64,000 nucleotides of DNA from Nitrosomonas sp. (GCF_019752095.1 NZ_JAIEMO010000014.1:37796-101795); one strand, 5' to 3'; positions 18,791 through 30,813 are shown, counted from the first letter of the stretch. A program made the numbers and translations. The notes: a model not told the origin generated them from the sequence alone.

Positions 18791-18871
18791 AAAAGAGGCG
18801 CAGTAGGCAAAAGATAAATGCCGGTTTTCGTTGACTGACGGGAGCGATTAAGCTATAGTTGCGCCTTTTTT
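18791..18871 (+). terminator. Possible long hairpin ending the thiolase transcript, overlapping the atp promoter
   Basis: AAAAGAGGCGCA (18791-18802) pairs with TGCGCCTTTTTT (18860-18871) at 11 of 12 positions, ending in a T-run. The 57-base loop is long for an intrinsic terminator and contains the atp promoter, so the two functions may overlap. Confidence 0.35.
18831..18859 (+). promoter_or_regulatory. Sigma70-type promoter of the atp operon
   Basis: TTGACT (18831-18836), a 17-base spacer and TATAGT (18854-18859) are a near-consensus sigma70 promoter, placing transcription start near 18866 and leaving a leader of about 45 bases before atpI. Confidence 0.65.
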
Positions 18872-18910
18872 AAGTGCAGGTATGCTGTCTGTTCCAAGGG
18901 CAGGTAGAAA

Positions 18911-19294
18911 ATGTCTTGGATAAAGAATAGACCACTTAAAATTGTTCTGCTTGTGCAATTGTCAGTCACATTTGCGTTGGTAATTGTCTTTTTGCTTATT
19001 CTTGGCATGCATGGTGGGATATCGGCAATGCTGGGTGGAGCAGTAAGCGTAATTTCCTCGACAGCATTTGCGATGATGGTATCGCGTCATAAAGGGTATA
19101 CGGCGGGTGATGCGATTAGAACTGCGCTAAGAGCTGAAGCAGTAAAAATAATGTTAACAATTGGTTTGTTATGGATGGTGTTTAAATTTTATACAAATGT
19201 TAATGCATTCGTGTTTATTGGAACGTTTATCCTGATGGTTTTAGTTTATAGTATGGCGTTATTAGTAGCAGACGATACTAAAAAGATAAGATAA
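18911..19294 (+). CDS. atpI: ATP synthase protein I (AtpI)
   Basis: Small membrane protein thought to assist assembly of the c-ring. The 127-residue product has four hydrophobic segments (VQLSVTFALVIVFLLILGM; GGISAMLGGAVSVISSTAFA; IMLTIGLLWMVFKF; FIGTFILMVLVYSMALLV) and the AtpI-family pattern. It is the first gene of the ATP synthase operon, 24 bp before atpB. It is poorly conserved in sequence; position and topology support the call. Confidence 0.85.
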   Translation: MSWIKNRPLKIVLLVQLSVTFALVIVFLLILGMHGGISAMLGGAVSVISSTAFAMMVSRHKGYTAGDAIRTALRAEAVKIMLTIGLLWMVFKFYTNVNAFVFIGTFILMVLVYSMALLVADDTKKIR

Positions 19295-19318
19295 ATTTAT
19301 AAGTGAAGCAGGCAGCGC

Positions 19319-20131
19319 ATGGCATCTGATACAGAACTAACACCCACTTCGTACATCGAGCATCATCTTACCTATTTAACAACGCAAGTCCGTGAAGGTT
19401 CATCATTTTGGGTTCTTCATGTTGATACCTTGGTAACATCCATTGTTCTGGGTGTTATAAGCTTGGGGTTTATATGGCTGGTGGTTCGTAAGGCAACTTC
19501 CGGCGTGCCGTCCAAGACTCAGGCTTTTGTTGAGCTTGCTGTTGAGTTCATTGATAATGAAGTCAAGAACACGTTTCACGGTAACCGCCATGTGTTTGTT
19601 GCGCCCGCAGCATTGACAATTTTTGTGTGGGTCTTGATGATGAATGCCATGGATATTTTGCCAATAGATATTATGGCATGGATTATGGAGCATGCATTTG
19701 GTTTGCACAATTGGAAGATAGTGCCAACAACAGACATCAATACAACTTTTGCGTTGGCTTTATCAATCTGGTTACTCATGCTTTTCTTTAATGTGAAGGT
19801 CAAGGGATTTGGTGGTTGGATGCATGAGCTTTTTTGCACGCCGTTTGGAAAAAATCCATTGTTATGGTTGTTGAATTTACTATTCAATTTTATTGAATAT
19901 GTATCAAAACCTTTGTCTCATTCTCTGCGGCTTTTCGGAAATATATATGCTGGCGAGATTATTTTCCTATTGTTGGGCATGTGGGCGGCAACCGGCGTAT
20001 CTGGTACAATCTTTGGCGCGATATTGGGGGCGGGTTGGGCGATATTCCATATCTTGATTGTAACTTTGCAAGCTTTTATCTTCATGATGTTGACGGTTGT
20101 ATATTTATCGATGGCGCATGAGTCGCATTAA
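19319..20131 (+). CDS. atpB: F1Fo ATP synthase subunit a
   Basis: Membrane subunit a provides the half-channels for proton flow past the c-ring. The 270-residue protein has at least five membrane spans; the essential arginine is Arg204 in [14 protein letters not shown], and the last spans contain [20 protein letters not shown], a conserved C-terminal block. Length equals that of E. coli (271). Confidence 0.97.
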   Translation: MASDTELTPTSYIEHHLTYLTTQVREGSSFWVLHVDTLVTSIVLGVISLGFIWLVVRKATSGVPSKTQAFVELAVEFIDNEVKNTFHGNRHVFVAPAALTIFVWVLMMNAMDILPIDIMAWIMEHAFGLHNWKIVPTTDINTTFALALSIWLLMLFFNVKVKGFGGWMHELFCTPFGKNPLLWLLNLLFNFIEYVSKPLSHSLRLFGNIYAGEIIFLLLGMWAATGVSGTIFGAILGAGWAIFHILIVTLQAFIFMMLTVVYLSMAHESH

Positions 20132-20138
20132 ATTCTAG

Positions 20139-20456
<318 letters not shown>

Positions 20457-20496
20457 TAATGTTTTTGCTGTTTAGATCAGATAATACAGGCTTGTC

Positions 20497-20970
20497 ATGA
20501 ATATTAACTTTACTTTAATTTCTCAGGCGATAGCCTTTTCAGTCTTCATTTGGTTTACTATTAAGTATGTATGGCCGCCCTTGCTGCGCGCGATAGAAGA
20601 GCGGCAAAAGACGATCGCTGACGGCTTGGCTGCTGGTGAGCGTGGTCGTCATGAATTGGAGATTGCAAGTCAACGTTCTTCGGATGTGCTGAAGGATGCC
20701 AAGCAGCGAGCTTCGGAAATAATTACGCAAGCTGAAAAACGCGCTACGGAAGTTATTGAAGAGGCGAAAAAAACGGCAAGAGAAGAGGGCGACCGAATCG
20801 TAGCTGGCGCAAAAGCAGATATTGAGCATGAAATTTTTAGTGCAAAAGAAGTGCTAAGACAGCAGGTTGCTGAATTGGCGGTCGCGGGAGCAGCGAAAAT
20901 ATTGCGTCGCGAAGTGGATTCCAAGGCGCATAATGATCTGCTTGTGGCAATACGGGAAGATTTAAAATAA
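20497..20970 (+). CDS. atpF: F1Fo ATP synthase subunit b
   Basis: Peripheral-stalk subunit. The 157-residue protein has one N-terminal membrane helix (FTLISQAIAFSVFIWFTIKY) followed by VWPPLLRAIEERQKTIADGL and a long charged coiled coil, the standard AtpF layout. Its TAA stop shares one base with the atpH start (TAATG). Confidence 0.96.
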   Translation: MNINFTLISQAIAFSVFIWFTIKYVWPPLLRAIEERQKTIADGLAAGERGRHELEIASQRSSDVLKDAKQRASEIITQAEKRATEVIEEAKKTAREEGDRIVAGAKADIEHEIFSAKEVLRQQVAELAVAGAAKILRREVDSKAHNDLLVAIREDLK

Positions 20971-21506
20971 TGGCGGAAGCAATTACTGTTGCAAGGCCGT
21001 ATGCAGAAGCGGCATATAAGTTTGCTGTTGAAAGCAAGGAGTTGTCTAAATGGTCGAAAATTTTGCAGCTTGCAGCTGCAATAGCGCAAGACGATCAAGT
21101 GAAACTCCTTATTGGAAATCCGCTGATATCAGTTAAGCAGTTAGGTGAGTTGATTCAAGAGATTGGTGGAAATAAATTCACGACTGAAGCGCGAAATCTT
21201 ATTATACTGATGGCTGAAAATAAACGGGTGTTGGTGTTGCCTCAAGTAAGTCAACTATTTGAGCAATTGAAAGCACAGCATGAAGGTGTTTTGGAAGCTA
21301 AAATCATCAGTGCATTCAAAATGCAAGGCGATCAGATTAATAAATTAGTTGATAAATTAGAGCAAAAATTTAATCGAAAAATAGAAGCTCAAGTGAGTGT
21401 TGATCCTGAACTGATAGGTGGCATCAAAGTGGAAATTGGTGATGAAACTTTAGATGCATCAGTTCGCGGGAAACTAGAAGCTATGGCTGTTGCCCTTAAA
21501 AGCTAG
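20970..21506 (+). CDS. atpH: F1Fo ATP synthase subunit delta
   Basis: Delta connects the peripheral stalk to the top of F1. The 178-residue protein starts MAEAITVARPYAEAAYKFAV and ends with the family C-terminal block PELIGGIKVEIGDETLDASV. Start and stop overlaps and spacings (1 base with atpF, 12 bp to atpA) show tight coupling. Confidence 0.96.
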   Translation: MAEAITVARPYAEAAYKFAVESKELSKWSKILQLAAAIAQDDQVKLLIGNPLISVKQLGELIQEIGGNKFTTEARNLIILMAENKRVLVLPQVSQLFEQLKAQHEGVLEAKIISAFKMQGDQINKLVDKLEQKFNRKIEAQVSVDPELIGGIKVEIGDETLDASVRGKLEAMAVALKS

Positions 21507-21518
21507 GAGTTAAAATAA

Positions 21519-23060
21519 ATGCAGTTAAATCCATCCGAAATCAGCGAATTGATTAAAAAAAGGATTGAGGGACTTGCGGATACGGCAGAGGTTCGTACGC
21601 AAGGAACTATTGTCTCTGTAACAGACGGTATTGTACGTATACATGGATTGTCAGATGTGATGCAAGGGGAAATGCTGGAATTTCCAGGCAATACTTTTGG
21701 TTTGGCGTTGAATCTTGAGAGAGATTCCGTAGGTGCAGTTATTATGGGTGCATACGAACATATCTGTGAAGGCGATATAGTCAAATGTACCGGTCGTATT
21801 CTAGAGGTTCCAGTCGGGGAAGGCTTGTTAGGACGCGTTGTAAATGCACTAGGTCAACCGATAGACGGTAAAGGGCCTATTACAGCTGTAAGGTCGGAGC
21901 CGATTGAGAAAATCGCACCAGGTGTGATCTGGCGTCAATCTGTTGATCAGCCAGTGCAAACTGGATTGAAGTCTGTGGATTCTATGGTGCCGATTGGTCG
22001 CGGCCAGCGCGAATTGATCATTGGCGACCGTCAAACAGGAAAGACCGCTGTGGCAATCGATGCGATACTTAATCAGAAAGGCCAAAACATGTTTTGTATT
22101 TATGTCGCGGTCGGTCAAAAAGCATCATCAATTGCAAACGTAGTGCGTAAACTCGAAGAGCATGGCGCAATGGAATATACCATTGTAGTGGCAGCAACAG
22201 CTTCAGAATCAGCAGCGATGCAATTTATTGCACCCTATTCAGGCTGCACTATGGGCGAATATTTTCGAGATAAAGGACAGGATGCATTAATTGTTTATGA
22301 CGATTTAACTAAGCAAGCATGGGCATATCGGCAAATTTCACTGCTCTTGAGGCGTCCTCCAGGTCGTGAGGCATATCCGGGTGACGTTTTTTATCTTCAT
22401 TCGCGTTTACTGGAAAGAGCGGCGCGAGTAAGTGCGGCTTATGTTGAAAAGGCGACAAATGGAGAGGTTAAAGGTAAGACAGGCTCTTTAACTGCTCTCC
22501 CAATCATCGAAACACAAGCTGGTGACGTAACTGCTTTCGTACCTACCAATGTGATTTCTATCACTGATGGACAAATTTTTCTTGAGTCTGATTTGTTTAA
22601 CGCTGGTATACGTCCGGCAATTAACGCCGGTGTTTCCGTTTCTCGTGTAGGTGGTGCGGCACAAACTAAGGTGATTAAAAAGTTAGGCGGTGGTATACGT
22701 TTGGCTCTGGCGCAGTATCGCGAATTAGCTGCATTTGCTCAATTTGCGTCTGATTTAGATGAAGCAACACGAAAACAGCTAGAGCGTGGGAAAATGGCGA
22801 CCGAGCTTATGAAACAATCTCAGTATGCAACCCTCAGTGTTTCAGAAATGGCGCTTACTTTATTTGCCATTAATAATGGTTATTTCGATGATGTGGAAGT
22901 TGGTCGTGCTTTAGCATTCGAATCAGCGCTGAAAAGCTACATTCGCAACCAACATGGAAAGATTCTTGACAATATAGAGAAAAACAAAGAGCTTGATGCT
23001 GGAACTGAAAAGGAATTGACAGCAGCAATTATAGAATTTAAGCAAAGCGGAACTTATTAA
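21519..23060 (+). CDS. atpA: F1Fo ATP synthase subunit alpha
   Basis: Regulatory nucleotide-binding subunit of the F1 hexamer. The 513-residue product matches the E. coli length. Walker A is GDRQTGKT with Lys175; [20 protein letters not shown] and the [12 protein letters not shown] block are typical, and the arginine finger lies in [17 protein letters not shown]. Starts with [16 protein letters not shown]. Confidence 0.98.
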   Translation: MQLNPSEISELIKKRIEGLADTAEVRTQGTIVSVTDGIVRIHGLSDVMQGEMLEFPGNTFGLALNLERDSVGAVIMGAYEHICEGDIVKCTGRILEVPVGEGLLGRVVNALGQPIDGKGPITAVRSEPIEKIAPGVIWRQSVDQPVQTGLKSVDSMVPIGRGQRELIIGDRQTGKTAVAIDAILNQKGQNMFCIYVAVGQKASSIANVVRKLEEHGAMEYTIVVAATASESAAMQFIAPYSGCTMGEYFRDKGQDALIVYDDLTKQAWAYRQISLLLRRPPGREAYPGDVFYLHSRLLERAARVSAAYVEKATNGEVKGKTGSLTALPIIETQAGDVTAFVPTNVISITDGQIFLESDLFNAGIRPAINAGVSVSRVGGAAQTKVIKKLGGGIRLALAQYRELAAFAQFASDLDEATRKQLERGKMATELMKQSQYATLSVSEMALTLFAINNGYFDDVEVGRALAFESALKSYIRNQHGKILDNIEKNKELDAGTEKELTAAIIEFKQSGTY

Positions 23061-23064
23061 ACAA

Positions 23065-23949
23065 ATGGCCGGCAGCAGAGAAATACGCAATAAGATCAAG
23101 AGTGTAAAGAATACGCAAAAAATTACACGCGCCATGGAAATGGTGGCGGCATCAAAAATGCGTAAAGCTCAAGAACGTATGAAAAAAGCGCGACCTTACG
23201 GAGAAAAGATTAGAAATGTTGCCGCGCATATGAGCCGTGCAAATACCGAGTATAGACACCCATTCTTGATCGAACGGGATACGGTCAAAAAGATTGGAAT
23301 TATTGTTATAACTTCAGACAAAGGCCTGTGCGGTGGATTGAACACGAATGTGTTGCGTAAGACTTTGAGTCAGATGAAGATATGGAATAACGAGGGAGAG
23401 CAGATAGAAGCCTGTTGTATCGGTAACAAAGGCTTGGGCTTTATGAGTCGGATTGGTGCGAATATTACCTCACAAGTTATAGGGCTTGGTGATACACCAG
23501 ATATAGCGAGACTCATTGGCGCAGTTAAAGTGGTACTGGACGGTTATACACAAGATCAGTTTGATCGAGTGTTTATTTTTTATAATCGTTTCATCAATAC
23601 CATGAAGCAACAGCCGGTTATGGAACAGTTGCTCCCTTTAACTGATGAAGTTATGCAAAGCGAAAATCAAATCGATGCAAAGGCAAAAACGTCATGGGAC
23701 TATATTTATGAGCCAGAGGCGAAGTCCGTCATCGATGATATTATGGTTCGGTATGTTGAAGCTTTAATATACCAAGCTGTAGCTGAAAATATGGCGTCAG
23801 AGCAATCGGCAAGGATGGTTGCAATGAAAGCTGCATCGGACAACGCTGGTAATGTTATTGATGAATTGACATTGATTTATAACAAATCCAGGCAAGCGGC
23901 AATTACGAAGGAATTGTCTGAAATTGTCGGCGGCGCGGCAGCTGTTTAA
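23065..23949 (+). CDS. atpG: F1Fo ATP synthase subunit gamma
   Basis: Central rotor shaft. The 294-residue protein begins [20 protein letters not shown], the conserved N-terminal helix, has [10 protein letters not shown] in the Rossmann-like domain, and ends with the C-terminal helix ([20 protein letters not shown]). It follows atpA by 4 bp. Confidence 0.97.
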   Translation: MAGSREIRNKIKSVKNTQKITRAMEMVAASKMRKAQERMKKARPYGEKIRNVAAHMSRANTEYRHPFLIERDTVKKIGIIVITSDKGLCGGLNTNVLRKTLSQMKIWNNEGEQIEACCIGNKGLGFMSRIGANITSQVIGLGDTPDIARLIGAVKVVLDGYTQDQFDRVFIFYNRFINTMKQQPVMEQLLPLTDEVMQSENQIDAKAKTSWDYIYEPEAKSVIDDIMVRYVEALIYQAVAENMASEQSARMVAMKAASDNAGNVIDELTLIYNKSRQAAITKELSEIVGGAAAV

Positions 23950-23970
23950 AAATTTTTTGTATTTGTTTAG

Positions 23971-25359
<1,389 letters not shown>

Positions 25360-25376
25360 ACTCTGAGAAAATAGCG

Positions 25377-25799
25377 ATGGGTACCATTTTTCATCTTGAT
25401 ATAGTTAGTGCTGAGGAATCAATTTATTCTGGGCCTGTGGAATTTATGGTTGCACCGGCACAAATGGGCGAGGTAGGTATTTATCCGCGTCACACACCGA
25501 TGTTGACAAAGATAAAATCTGGAATGGTGCGTATAAAAGCTCAGCTCAAGGAGGAGGAATTAATATACGTGTCTGGAGGTATGCTAGAAGTACAGCCAGA
25601 TATTGTTACCATATTAGCTGATACTGCTGTACGCAGCCACGATCTAGATGAAGCCAAAGCGCTTGAAGCGAAGCGGGCCGCTGAAGAAGCGATGAAAAAT
25701 AAGGAATCAGAATTGGATTATGTTAGAGCACAGGCTGAATTGATAGAAGCGATGGCACAGCTTGCGGCAATTGATAAACTAAGAAAACGTGGACATTAG
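25377..25799 (+). CDS. atpC: F1Fo ATP synthase subunit epsilon
   Basis: Epsilon couples the rotor to the c-ring and can inhibit ATP hydrolysis. The 140-residue protein has the N-terminal beta-sandwich ([34 protein letters not shown]) and a C-terminal helical pair ([18 protein letters not shown]). It is the last gene of the operon, about 110 bp before a large palindrome that should end transcription. Confidence 0.96.
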   Translation: MGTIFHLDIVSAEESIYSGPVEFMVAPAQMGEVGIYPRHTPMLTKIKSGMVRIKAQLKEEELIYVSGGMLEVQPDIVTILADTAVRSHDLDEAKALEAKRAAEEAMKNKESELDYVRAQAELIEAMAQLAAIDKLRKRGH

Positions 25800-25907
25800 T
25801 CAATATAAAAGATTGAGTTCCGATTATTTGTTGAAAGATAACTGAATACAAGTGAATCGAAGTATGCAATTGTTACTTTATTAGCTTGCCGTAACATTCT
25901 TTAAAAT

Positions 25908-25957
25908 AAAGAAAGCACAAAAAAGGCGACATATGTCGCCTTTTTTGTGCTTTCTTT
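25908..25957. terminator. Perfect 50-bp palindrome, bidirectional terminator after the atp operon
   Basis: Two perfectly complementary 25-base arms (25908-25932 and 25933-25957) meet at the centre ACAT/ATGT. The inner core GGCGACAT/ATGTCGCC is GC-rich and is flanked by six A and six T, so an intrinsic terminator hairpin with a U-tract forms on either strand; the outer arms (AAAGAAAGCAC and complement) extend the stem. The rest of the atpC-glmU gap (25800-26105) shows no gene. Confidence 0.85.
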
Positions 25958-26105
25958 CTAAGCTTCTGCTAGTTTTAACCACTTGTAAAATTATAAATAT
26001 TAAAATCAGCGATGAGTTAACTTACAAAGGCTATTATAAGAAAATACTGGAAATTATTGTTCATTCAATTAAATCGCAATATTTATTTCGAAATCATTCA
26101 GAATT

Positions 26106-27479
26106 ATGCTGAAGCTAAATGTAGTAATTCTCGCAGCAGGTGCTGGAAAGCGTATGCACTCTTCTCTTCCAAAAGTATTGCATACTTTGGCGGGTCGACC
26201 ATTACTGACGCATGTAATTAATACAGCGCGAAAGCTATCGCCTAATAAAATTTGCGTGGTTATTGGTCATGGCGGAGAGACAATAAGGCAAACGATCATT
26301 GGAGATGATTTGACGTGGGTGATACAGGAGCAACAACTGGGTACCGGACACGCGCTAATGCAAGCACTATCTCAGCTTAGTGATGATGGCTTGACACTTA
26401 TTCTTTATGGAGATGTTCCATTAGTAAGTATGCAAACATTGCGTCAATTATTGGTCGTGGCAGATGGGAGAAACTGCGCTGTGTTGTCCACAATAATTGT
26501 AAATCCTTTTGGTTACGGAAGAATCGTGCGTGATATCGAAACCGGGGCAGTTACTGCGATTGTTGAACAAAAAGACGCGAGCGCTGAACAACAAGATATA
26601 CATGAAATAAACACAGGTATTATGCTTATACCCAATGTTTATTTACATAAATGGCTGCCTACGATCAAAAATGAAAACACTCAACAGGAATATTATTTAA
26701 CAGATCTCATTGAGATGGCTGTTAAAAATGGGATACATGTCGCATCGTCACAGGTCGAGAGTTTCTGGGAAGTAATGGGAGTTAATAACAAGCTCCAATT
26801 GGCAGAACTTGAAAGGCACTTTCAAAAATACTGTGCTAATAAGTTGTTGGATGAAGGTGTTAGTTTGATTGATCCGTTGCGAATTGATATACGAGGTGAA
26901 CTCATTTGTGGAGCAGATGTTGAAATTGATATTAATTGTATTTTTGAAGGAACTGTTAAGCTAGGTAATCATGTGCAGGTAGGCGCTCATTGCATACTCA
27001 GGAATGCAACGGTAGCGACGGGAAGTATTATTCGCCCTTATAGCATGATGGAGGATGTAGAAATTGGTGAGAATTGCAAGATAGGTCCTTATGCGCGCAT
27101 TCGCCCGGGTACTCGACTTGCCAGTGAAGTACAGATTGGTAATTTCGTTGAAGTTAAAAATAGCCAGATGGGTGTGGGGAGCAAAACGAATCATTTAAGC
27201 TATATTGGCGACTCTTGCGTAGGGAAGAATGTCAATATCGGCGCTGGAACAATTACTTGTAATTACGATGGCGCTAATAAGCACGCTACTATCATCGAGG
27301 ATGATGTTTTTATCGGATCTGACACGCAGCTTGTCGCGCCTGTTAAGATATCAAAAGGGTCAACAATTGGCGCTGGATCAACGATTACCAAAGAAACGCC
27401 AGCGAATCAACTTACTTTGTCCAGATCGAAACAAGTCAGCATTGTTGGGTGGAGACGCCCTCCAAAAATCAAAAAATAG
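26106..27479 (+). CDS. glmU: Bifunctional GlmU: N-acetyltransferase / UDP-GlcNAc pyrophosphorylase
   Basis: GlmU acetylates glucosamine-1-phosphate and then makes UDP-GlcNAc for peptidoglycan and LPS. The 457-residue protein has an N-terminal nucleotidyltransferase domain (LAAGAGKRMHSSLPKVLHTL; ILYGDVPLV) and a C-terminal left-handed beta-helix with hexapeptide repeats (IGPYARIRPGTRLASEVQIG; NIGAGTITCNYDGANKH). It is followed 59 bp on by glmS, which supplies the precursor pathway. Confidence 0.97.
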   Translation: MLKLNVVILAAGAGKRMHSSLPKVLHTLAGRPLLTHVINTARKLSPNKICVVIGHGGETIRQTIIGDDLTWVIQEQQLGTGHALMQALSQLSDDGLTLILYGDVPLVSMQTLRQLLVVADGRNCAVLSTIIVNPFGYGRIVRDIETGAVTAIVEQKDASAEQQDIHEINTGIMLIPNVYLHKWLPTIKNENTQQEYYLTDLIEMAVKNGIHVASSQVESFWEVMGVNNKLQLAELERHFQKYCANKLLDEGVSLIDPLRIDIRGELICGADVEIDINCIFEGTVKLGNHVQVGAHCILRNATVATGSIIRPYSMMEDVEIGENCKIGPYARIRPGTRLASEVQIGNFVEVKNSQMGVGSKTNHLSYIGDSCVGKNVNIGAGTITCNYDGANKHATIIEDDVFIGSDTQLVAPVKISKGSTIGAGSTITKETPANQLTLSRSKQVSIVGWRRPPKIKK

Positions 27480-27538
27480 AGTAGCATTTATCATCCCGGT
27501 AGTATTTTTTGACAGTTTGAGTAGCAGGAAAATGCGAT

Positions 27539-29395
27539 ATGTGTGGAATAGTGGGTGCAGTAGCAAATAATAATATCGTTCCAGTGTTATTAGATGGATT
27601 ATTGCATTTAGAATACCGAGGATATGATTCCGCTGGCCTCGTAGTGGCTTGTAATGGTTTGCAAAGATTGCGCACAACAAGCCGTGTAACCGAGCTACAA
27701 AAGCTTGCCTGTGAAAAGAATTTACAGGGCTCTGCTGGTATTGCACATACTCGCTGGGCGACGCATGGAGCCCCTTCCGAGCGTAATGCGCATCCTCATT
27801 TTTCTGAAACACCAGAATCTCTTGCCCGAATCGCCATCGCCCATAATGGAATAATTGAAAATCATGAAATAATGCGCAAACGCTTGCAGGTAGAGGGGTT
27901 TGAATTTATTTCCGATACTGATTCTGAGGTAATTGCGCATTTGATTGCTTTTAATCTTAAGCATACCGGTGATTTGGTGGCAGCGGTTTGCGCATCAATT
28001 GCTGAGCTACACGGCGCTTATGCGATCGCAGTTATAGAGGAAGCCCGGCCAGAAAGAATTGTTGTGGCGCGTAATGGAGCGCCATTATTATTGGGAATAG
28101 GTGAAAGCGGTAATTATGCGGCTTCTGATGCATCCGCGTTGCTAAAGGCAACTAGAAAGATGATTTATTTGGAAGAAGGTGATGTGGCTGAGCTTACCTG
28201 CAGCGAATATCGTATTGTTAACTGCCTAAATACGAACTTTGTAAAAGAAGTCAAACGTCCTGTTCACGAAAGTAATCTATCATGTGAGTCAATTGAATTG
28301 GGACCTTACGCGCATTTCATGCAGAAAGAAATTTTCGAGCAACCCAGCGCTGTGGCTAATACCCTGGAGATGGTTTTTAATGCACAATCAATTTCACCCA
28401 ATTTATTTGGTAGCGAGGCTGAGAAAGTATTTTCCAAAACTAACGATATTCTAATTCTAGCTTGTGGAACAAGCTATCATGCAGGCTTAGTTGCAAGGCA
28501 CTGGTTGGAAACTGTTGCCGGAATTCCCTGCAATGTTGAAATTGCCAGCGAATACCGTTACCGTAACCCCTTGGCAGATCAAGCTACCTTAGTAGTTGGC
28601 ATTTCTCAATCTGGTGAAACTGCCGATACTCTGGCGGCAATAAGTTACGCTAAAAAGTTAGGTCATCAATACAGTCTTGCTATTTGTAATGTGCCAGAAA
28701 GTGCATTGATACGGCAAGCTGATTTATGCTTTCTCACACGTGCAGGCCCAGAGATTGGAGTAGCCTCGACGAAAGCATTTACTACACAATTGGCTTCACT
28801 ATTGTTATTGACAGTGACATTGGCAAAGATGCGTCATAAATTATCCGCTCAGGATGAACAACGAATGATTATGGCGCTTCGCCATTTGCCGGTGGCTCTG
28901 CAACACGCATTGCAAATCGAGCCGCAGGTGAAGATCTGGGCAAGAAATTTTGCACAAAAACGTCATGCACTATTTCTTGGACGCGGAGTTCATTATCCTA
29001 TCGCGATGGAAGGAGCGCTTAAGCTCAAAGAAATTTCTTACATTCATGCTGAGGCTTATGCAGCAGGAGAGTTGAAGCATGGGCCACTGGCTTTGGTTGA
29101 TAATGAGATGCCTGTCGTAGCCATTGCGCCCAATGATCAGTTGATTGGCAAGCTTAAATCAAATTTGCAAGAAGTGCATGCTCGGGGTGGTGAGCTTTAT
29201 GTATTTGCAGATGCAGATTCTCAAATGACGCAGAGTAAAAATCTGCATATCATCCGTTTATCTGAGCATGCAGGCTTGCTGAGCCCGATTCTACATACCA
29301 TACCACTACAGTTATTGGCTTATCATGTGGCCTTAGTGAAAGGCACGGATGTTGATAAACCACGGAATCTAGCGAAAGCTGTGACTGTTGAATAA
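27539..29395 (+). CDS. glmS: Glucosamine-fructose-6-phosphate aminotransferase (isomerising)
   Basis: GlmS makes glucosamine-6-phosphate from fructose-6-phosphate and glutamine. The 618-residue protein begins MCGIVGAV, with the catalytic N-terminal Cys exposed after Met removal; the glutaminase domain has HTRWATHGAPSERNAHPH. Two SIS domains follow (ILACGTSYHAGLVARHWLE; LFLGRGVHYPIAMEGALKLK), ending in the conserved PRNLAKAVTVE. AGGA lies 9 bases before the ATG. No ribozyme-type leader is visible, as expected in a proteobacterium. Confidence 0.97.
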   Translation: MCGIVGAVANNNIVPVLLDGLLHLEYRGYDSAGLVVACNGLQRLRTTSRVTELQKLACEKNLQGSAGIAHTRWATHGAPSERNAHPHFSETPESLARIAIAHNGIIENHEIMRKRLQVEGFEFISDTDSEVIAHLIAFNLKHTGDLVAAVCASIAELHGAYAIAVIEEARPERIVVARNGAPLLLGIGESGNYAASDASALLKATRKMIYLEEGDVAELTCSEYRIVNCLNTNFVKEVKRPVHESNLSCESIELGPYAHFMQKEIFEQPSAVANTLEMVFNAQSISPNLFGSEAEKVFSKTNDILILACGTSYHAGLVARHWLETVAGIPCNVEIASEYRYRNPLADQATLVVGISQSGETADTLAAISYAKKLGHQYSLAICNVPESALIRQADLCFLTRAGPEIGVASTKAFTTQLASLLLLTVTLAKMRHKLSAQDEQRMIMALRHLPVALQHALQIEPQVKIWARNFAQKRHALFLGRGVHYPIAMEGALKLKEISYIHAEAYAAGELKHGPLALVDNEMPVVAIAPNDQLIGKLKSNLQEVHARGGELYVFADADSQMTQSKNLHIIRLSEHAGLLSPILHTIPLQLLAYHVALVKGTDVDKPRNLAKAVTVE

Positions 29396-29541
29396 CATTA
29401 ATGGAGAATGGATTGTATGCAGCTGAAATTATTACATACCATTGAATAATCTATTTTATCTGTATTGCTACGAAGCTAGATACTTTATCCATAGAATATA
29501 GGGTGGTAATATCAACTTACTTTAGTTAAGGGTGTTAATAA

Positions 29542-30270
29542 ATGGCTGGTCATAGCAAGTGGGCAAATATTAAGCATAAGAAAGCAGCGCAAGATGCCAA
29601 GCGCGGTAAAGTATTTACCCGACTTATCAAGGAAATTACGGTGGCTGCTCGGATGGGGGGGGGAGACCCAGATAGTAATCCGCGTTTGCGCTTGGCGGTG
29701 GATAAAGCATACGACCAGAATATGCCAAAAGATAACGTTGAGCGTGCGATTAAACGGGGCTGCGGTGCGCTGGATGGCGCTGATTATGAAGAAATTCGCT
29801 ATGAAGGGTATGGAATAGCAGGTGCTGCGGTGATGGTGGATTGCATGACGGATAATCGTGTTCGAACCGTGGCTGATGTGCGCCATGCGTTTACCAAATT
29901 TGGCGGGAACTTGGGAACGGATGGCTCAGTTAGTTTTCTGTTCGAACACTGTGGTCAGTTAATTTTCGCGCCTGGAACGAATGAGGATAAAATCATAGAA
30001 GCGGCAGTGGACAATGGAGCTGAGGACGTGATTAATAACGAGGACGGTAGCATAGAAGTAATTACTGCCCCTTATGAATTCATAAATATAAAGGATGCTT
30101 TGGAGAAAGCGGGTTTTAAGGCAGAATTGGCCGAGGTAACTATGAAGCCAGGTAATGAAACAGTACTTTCGGGTGATGATGCGGTAAAAATGCAGAAATT
30201 ATTAGACGCGCTGGAAAATTTGGACGATGTGCAGAATGTATATACTACAGTTGTACTTGAAGAGTCATAA
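29542..30270 (+). CDS. yebC: YebC/PmpR family protein
   Basis: The 242-residue protein has the YebC signature [20 protein letters not shown] and the central and C-terminal TACO1-like domains. Family members are described as DNA-binding regulators and, more recently, as translation factors acting at proline-rich stretches; which applies here cannot be told. It precedes ruvC by about 25 bp, the common yebC-ruvCAB arrangement. Confidence 0.95.
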   Translation: MAGHSKWANIKHKKAAQDAKRGKVFTRLIKEITVAARMGGGDPDSNPRLRLAVDKAYDQNMPKDNVERAIKRGCGALDGADYEEIRYEGYGIAGAAVMVDCMTDNRVRTVADVRHAFTKFGGNLGTDGSVSFLFEHCGQLIFAPGTNEDKIIEAAVDNGAEDVINNEDGSIEVITAPYEFINIKDALEKAGFKAELAEVTMKPGNETVLSGDDAVKMQKLLDALENLDDVQNVYTTVVLEES

Positions 30271-30294
30271 ACAAAGCTGCCATGAGGTGAGAAA

Positions 30295-30813
30295 ATCCGT
30301 ATTCTTGGTATAGATCCAGGATTACGCATTACTGGTTTTGGCGTGATAGACAAGAATGGAAGCGATTTAACCTACGTCAGCAGTGGCAGCGTTAAGACCT
30401 CGGAAGGTGAGTTGTCATTCCGTCTTAAGTTGATTTTAGATAATTTAACCGAAATTATTGCCTTATATCGTCCACAACACGTTTCCATAGAGCAGGTTTT
30501 TGTCAATATCAACCCTAGATCAACATTATTGTTGGGGCAAGCGCGTGGTGCGGCAATTTGTGCAGCAGTCATGAATAATCTAATGGTGGCTGAATATACT
30601 GCATTGCAAATTAAGCAAGCGGTTGTTGGAAATGGTCATGCAAAAAAAGATCAAGTACAAGAAATGGTGATGCGATTACTTAAACTGACCGGAAGTCCAG
30701 GTGCCGATGCGGCTGATGCTTTGGCTTGTGCCATTTGCCATGCGAATGGCGGGCTTGGCTTGGGAAGAATCGCGACAACTGGCTACCGAATGAAGCGTGG
30801 ACGGTTAGTTTGA
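30295..30813 (+). CDS. ruvC: Holliday junction resolvase RuvC, with apparent ATC start
   Basis: RuvC cleaves Holliday junctions delivered by RuvAB. Catalytic acidic residues are present: Asp7 in GIDPGL, Glu in SIEQVFVN, and the pair in GADAADALA. The protein cannot start at the only downstream GTG (30343), which would remove Asp7. In frame upstream of Asp7 there is no ATG, GTG or TTG before a TGA at 30283-30285. Counting ATC at 30295 as codon 1 gives RILGIDPGL after the initiator and 172 residues, the normal family length, and GAGG at 30284-30287 is 7 bases upstream. So either ATC initiates, as AUU does for infC, or one base is wrong or mutated. Confidence 0.88.
   Translation: MRILGIDPGLRITGFGVIDKNGSDLTYVSSGSVKTSEGELSFRLKLILDNLTEIIALYRPQHVSIEQVFVNINPRSTLLLGQARGAAICAAVMNNLMVAEYTALQIKQAVVGNGHAKKDQVQEMVMRLLKLTGSPGADAADALACAICHANGGLGLGRIATTGYRMKRGRLV

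Noticed and set aside
30343..30813. Shorter ruvC starting from GTG at 30343
   Set aside because: It would lack the catalytic Asp of GIDPGL and 16 conserved residues, so it cannot be the working protein.
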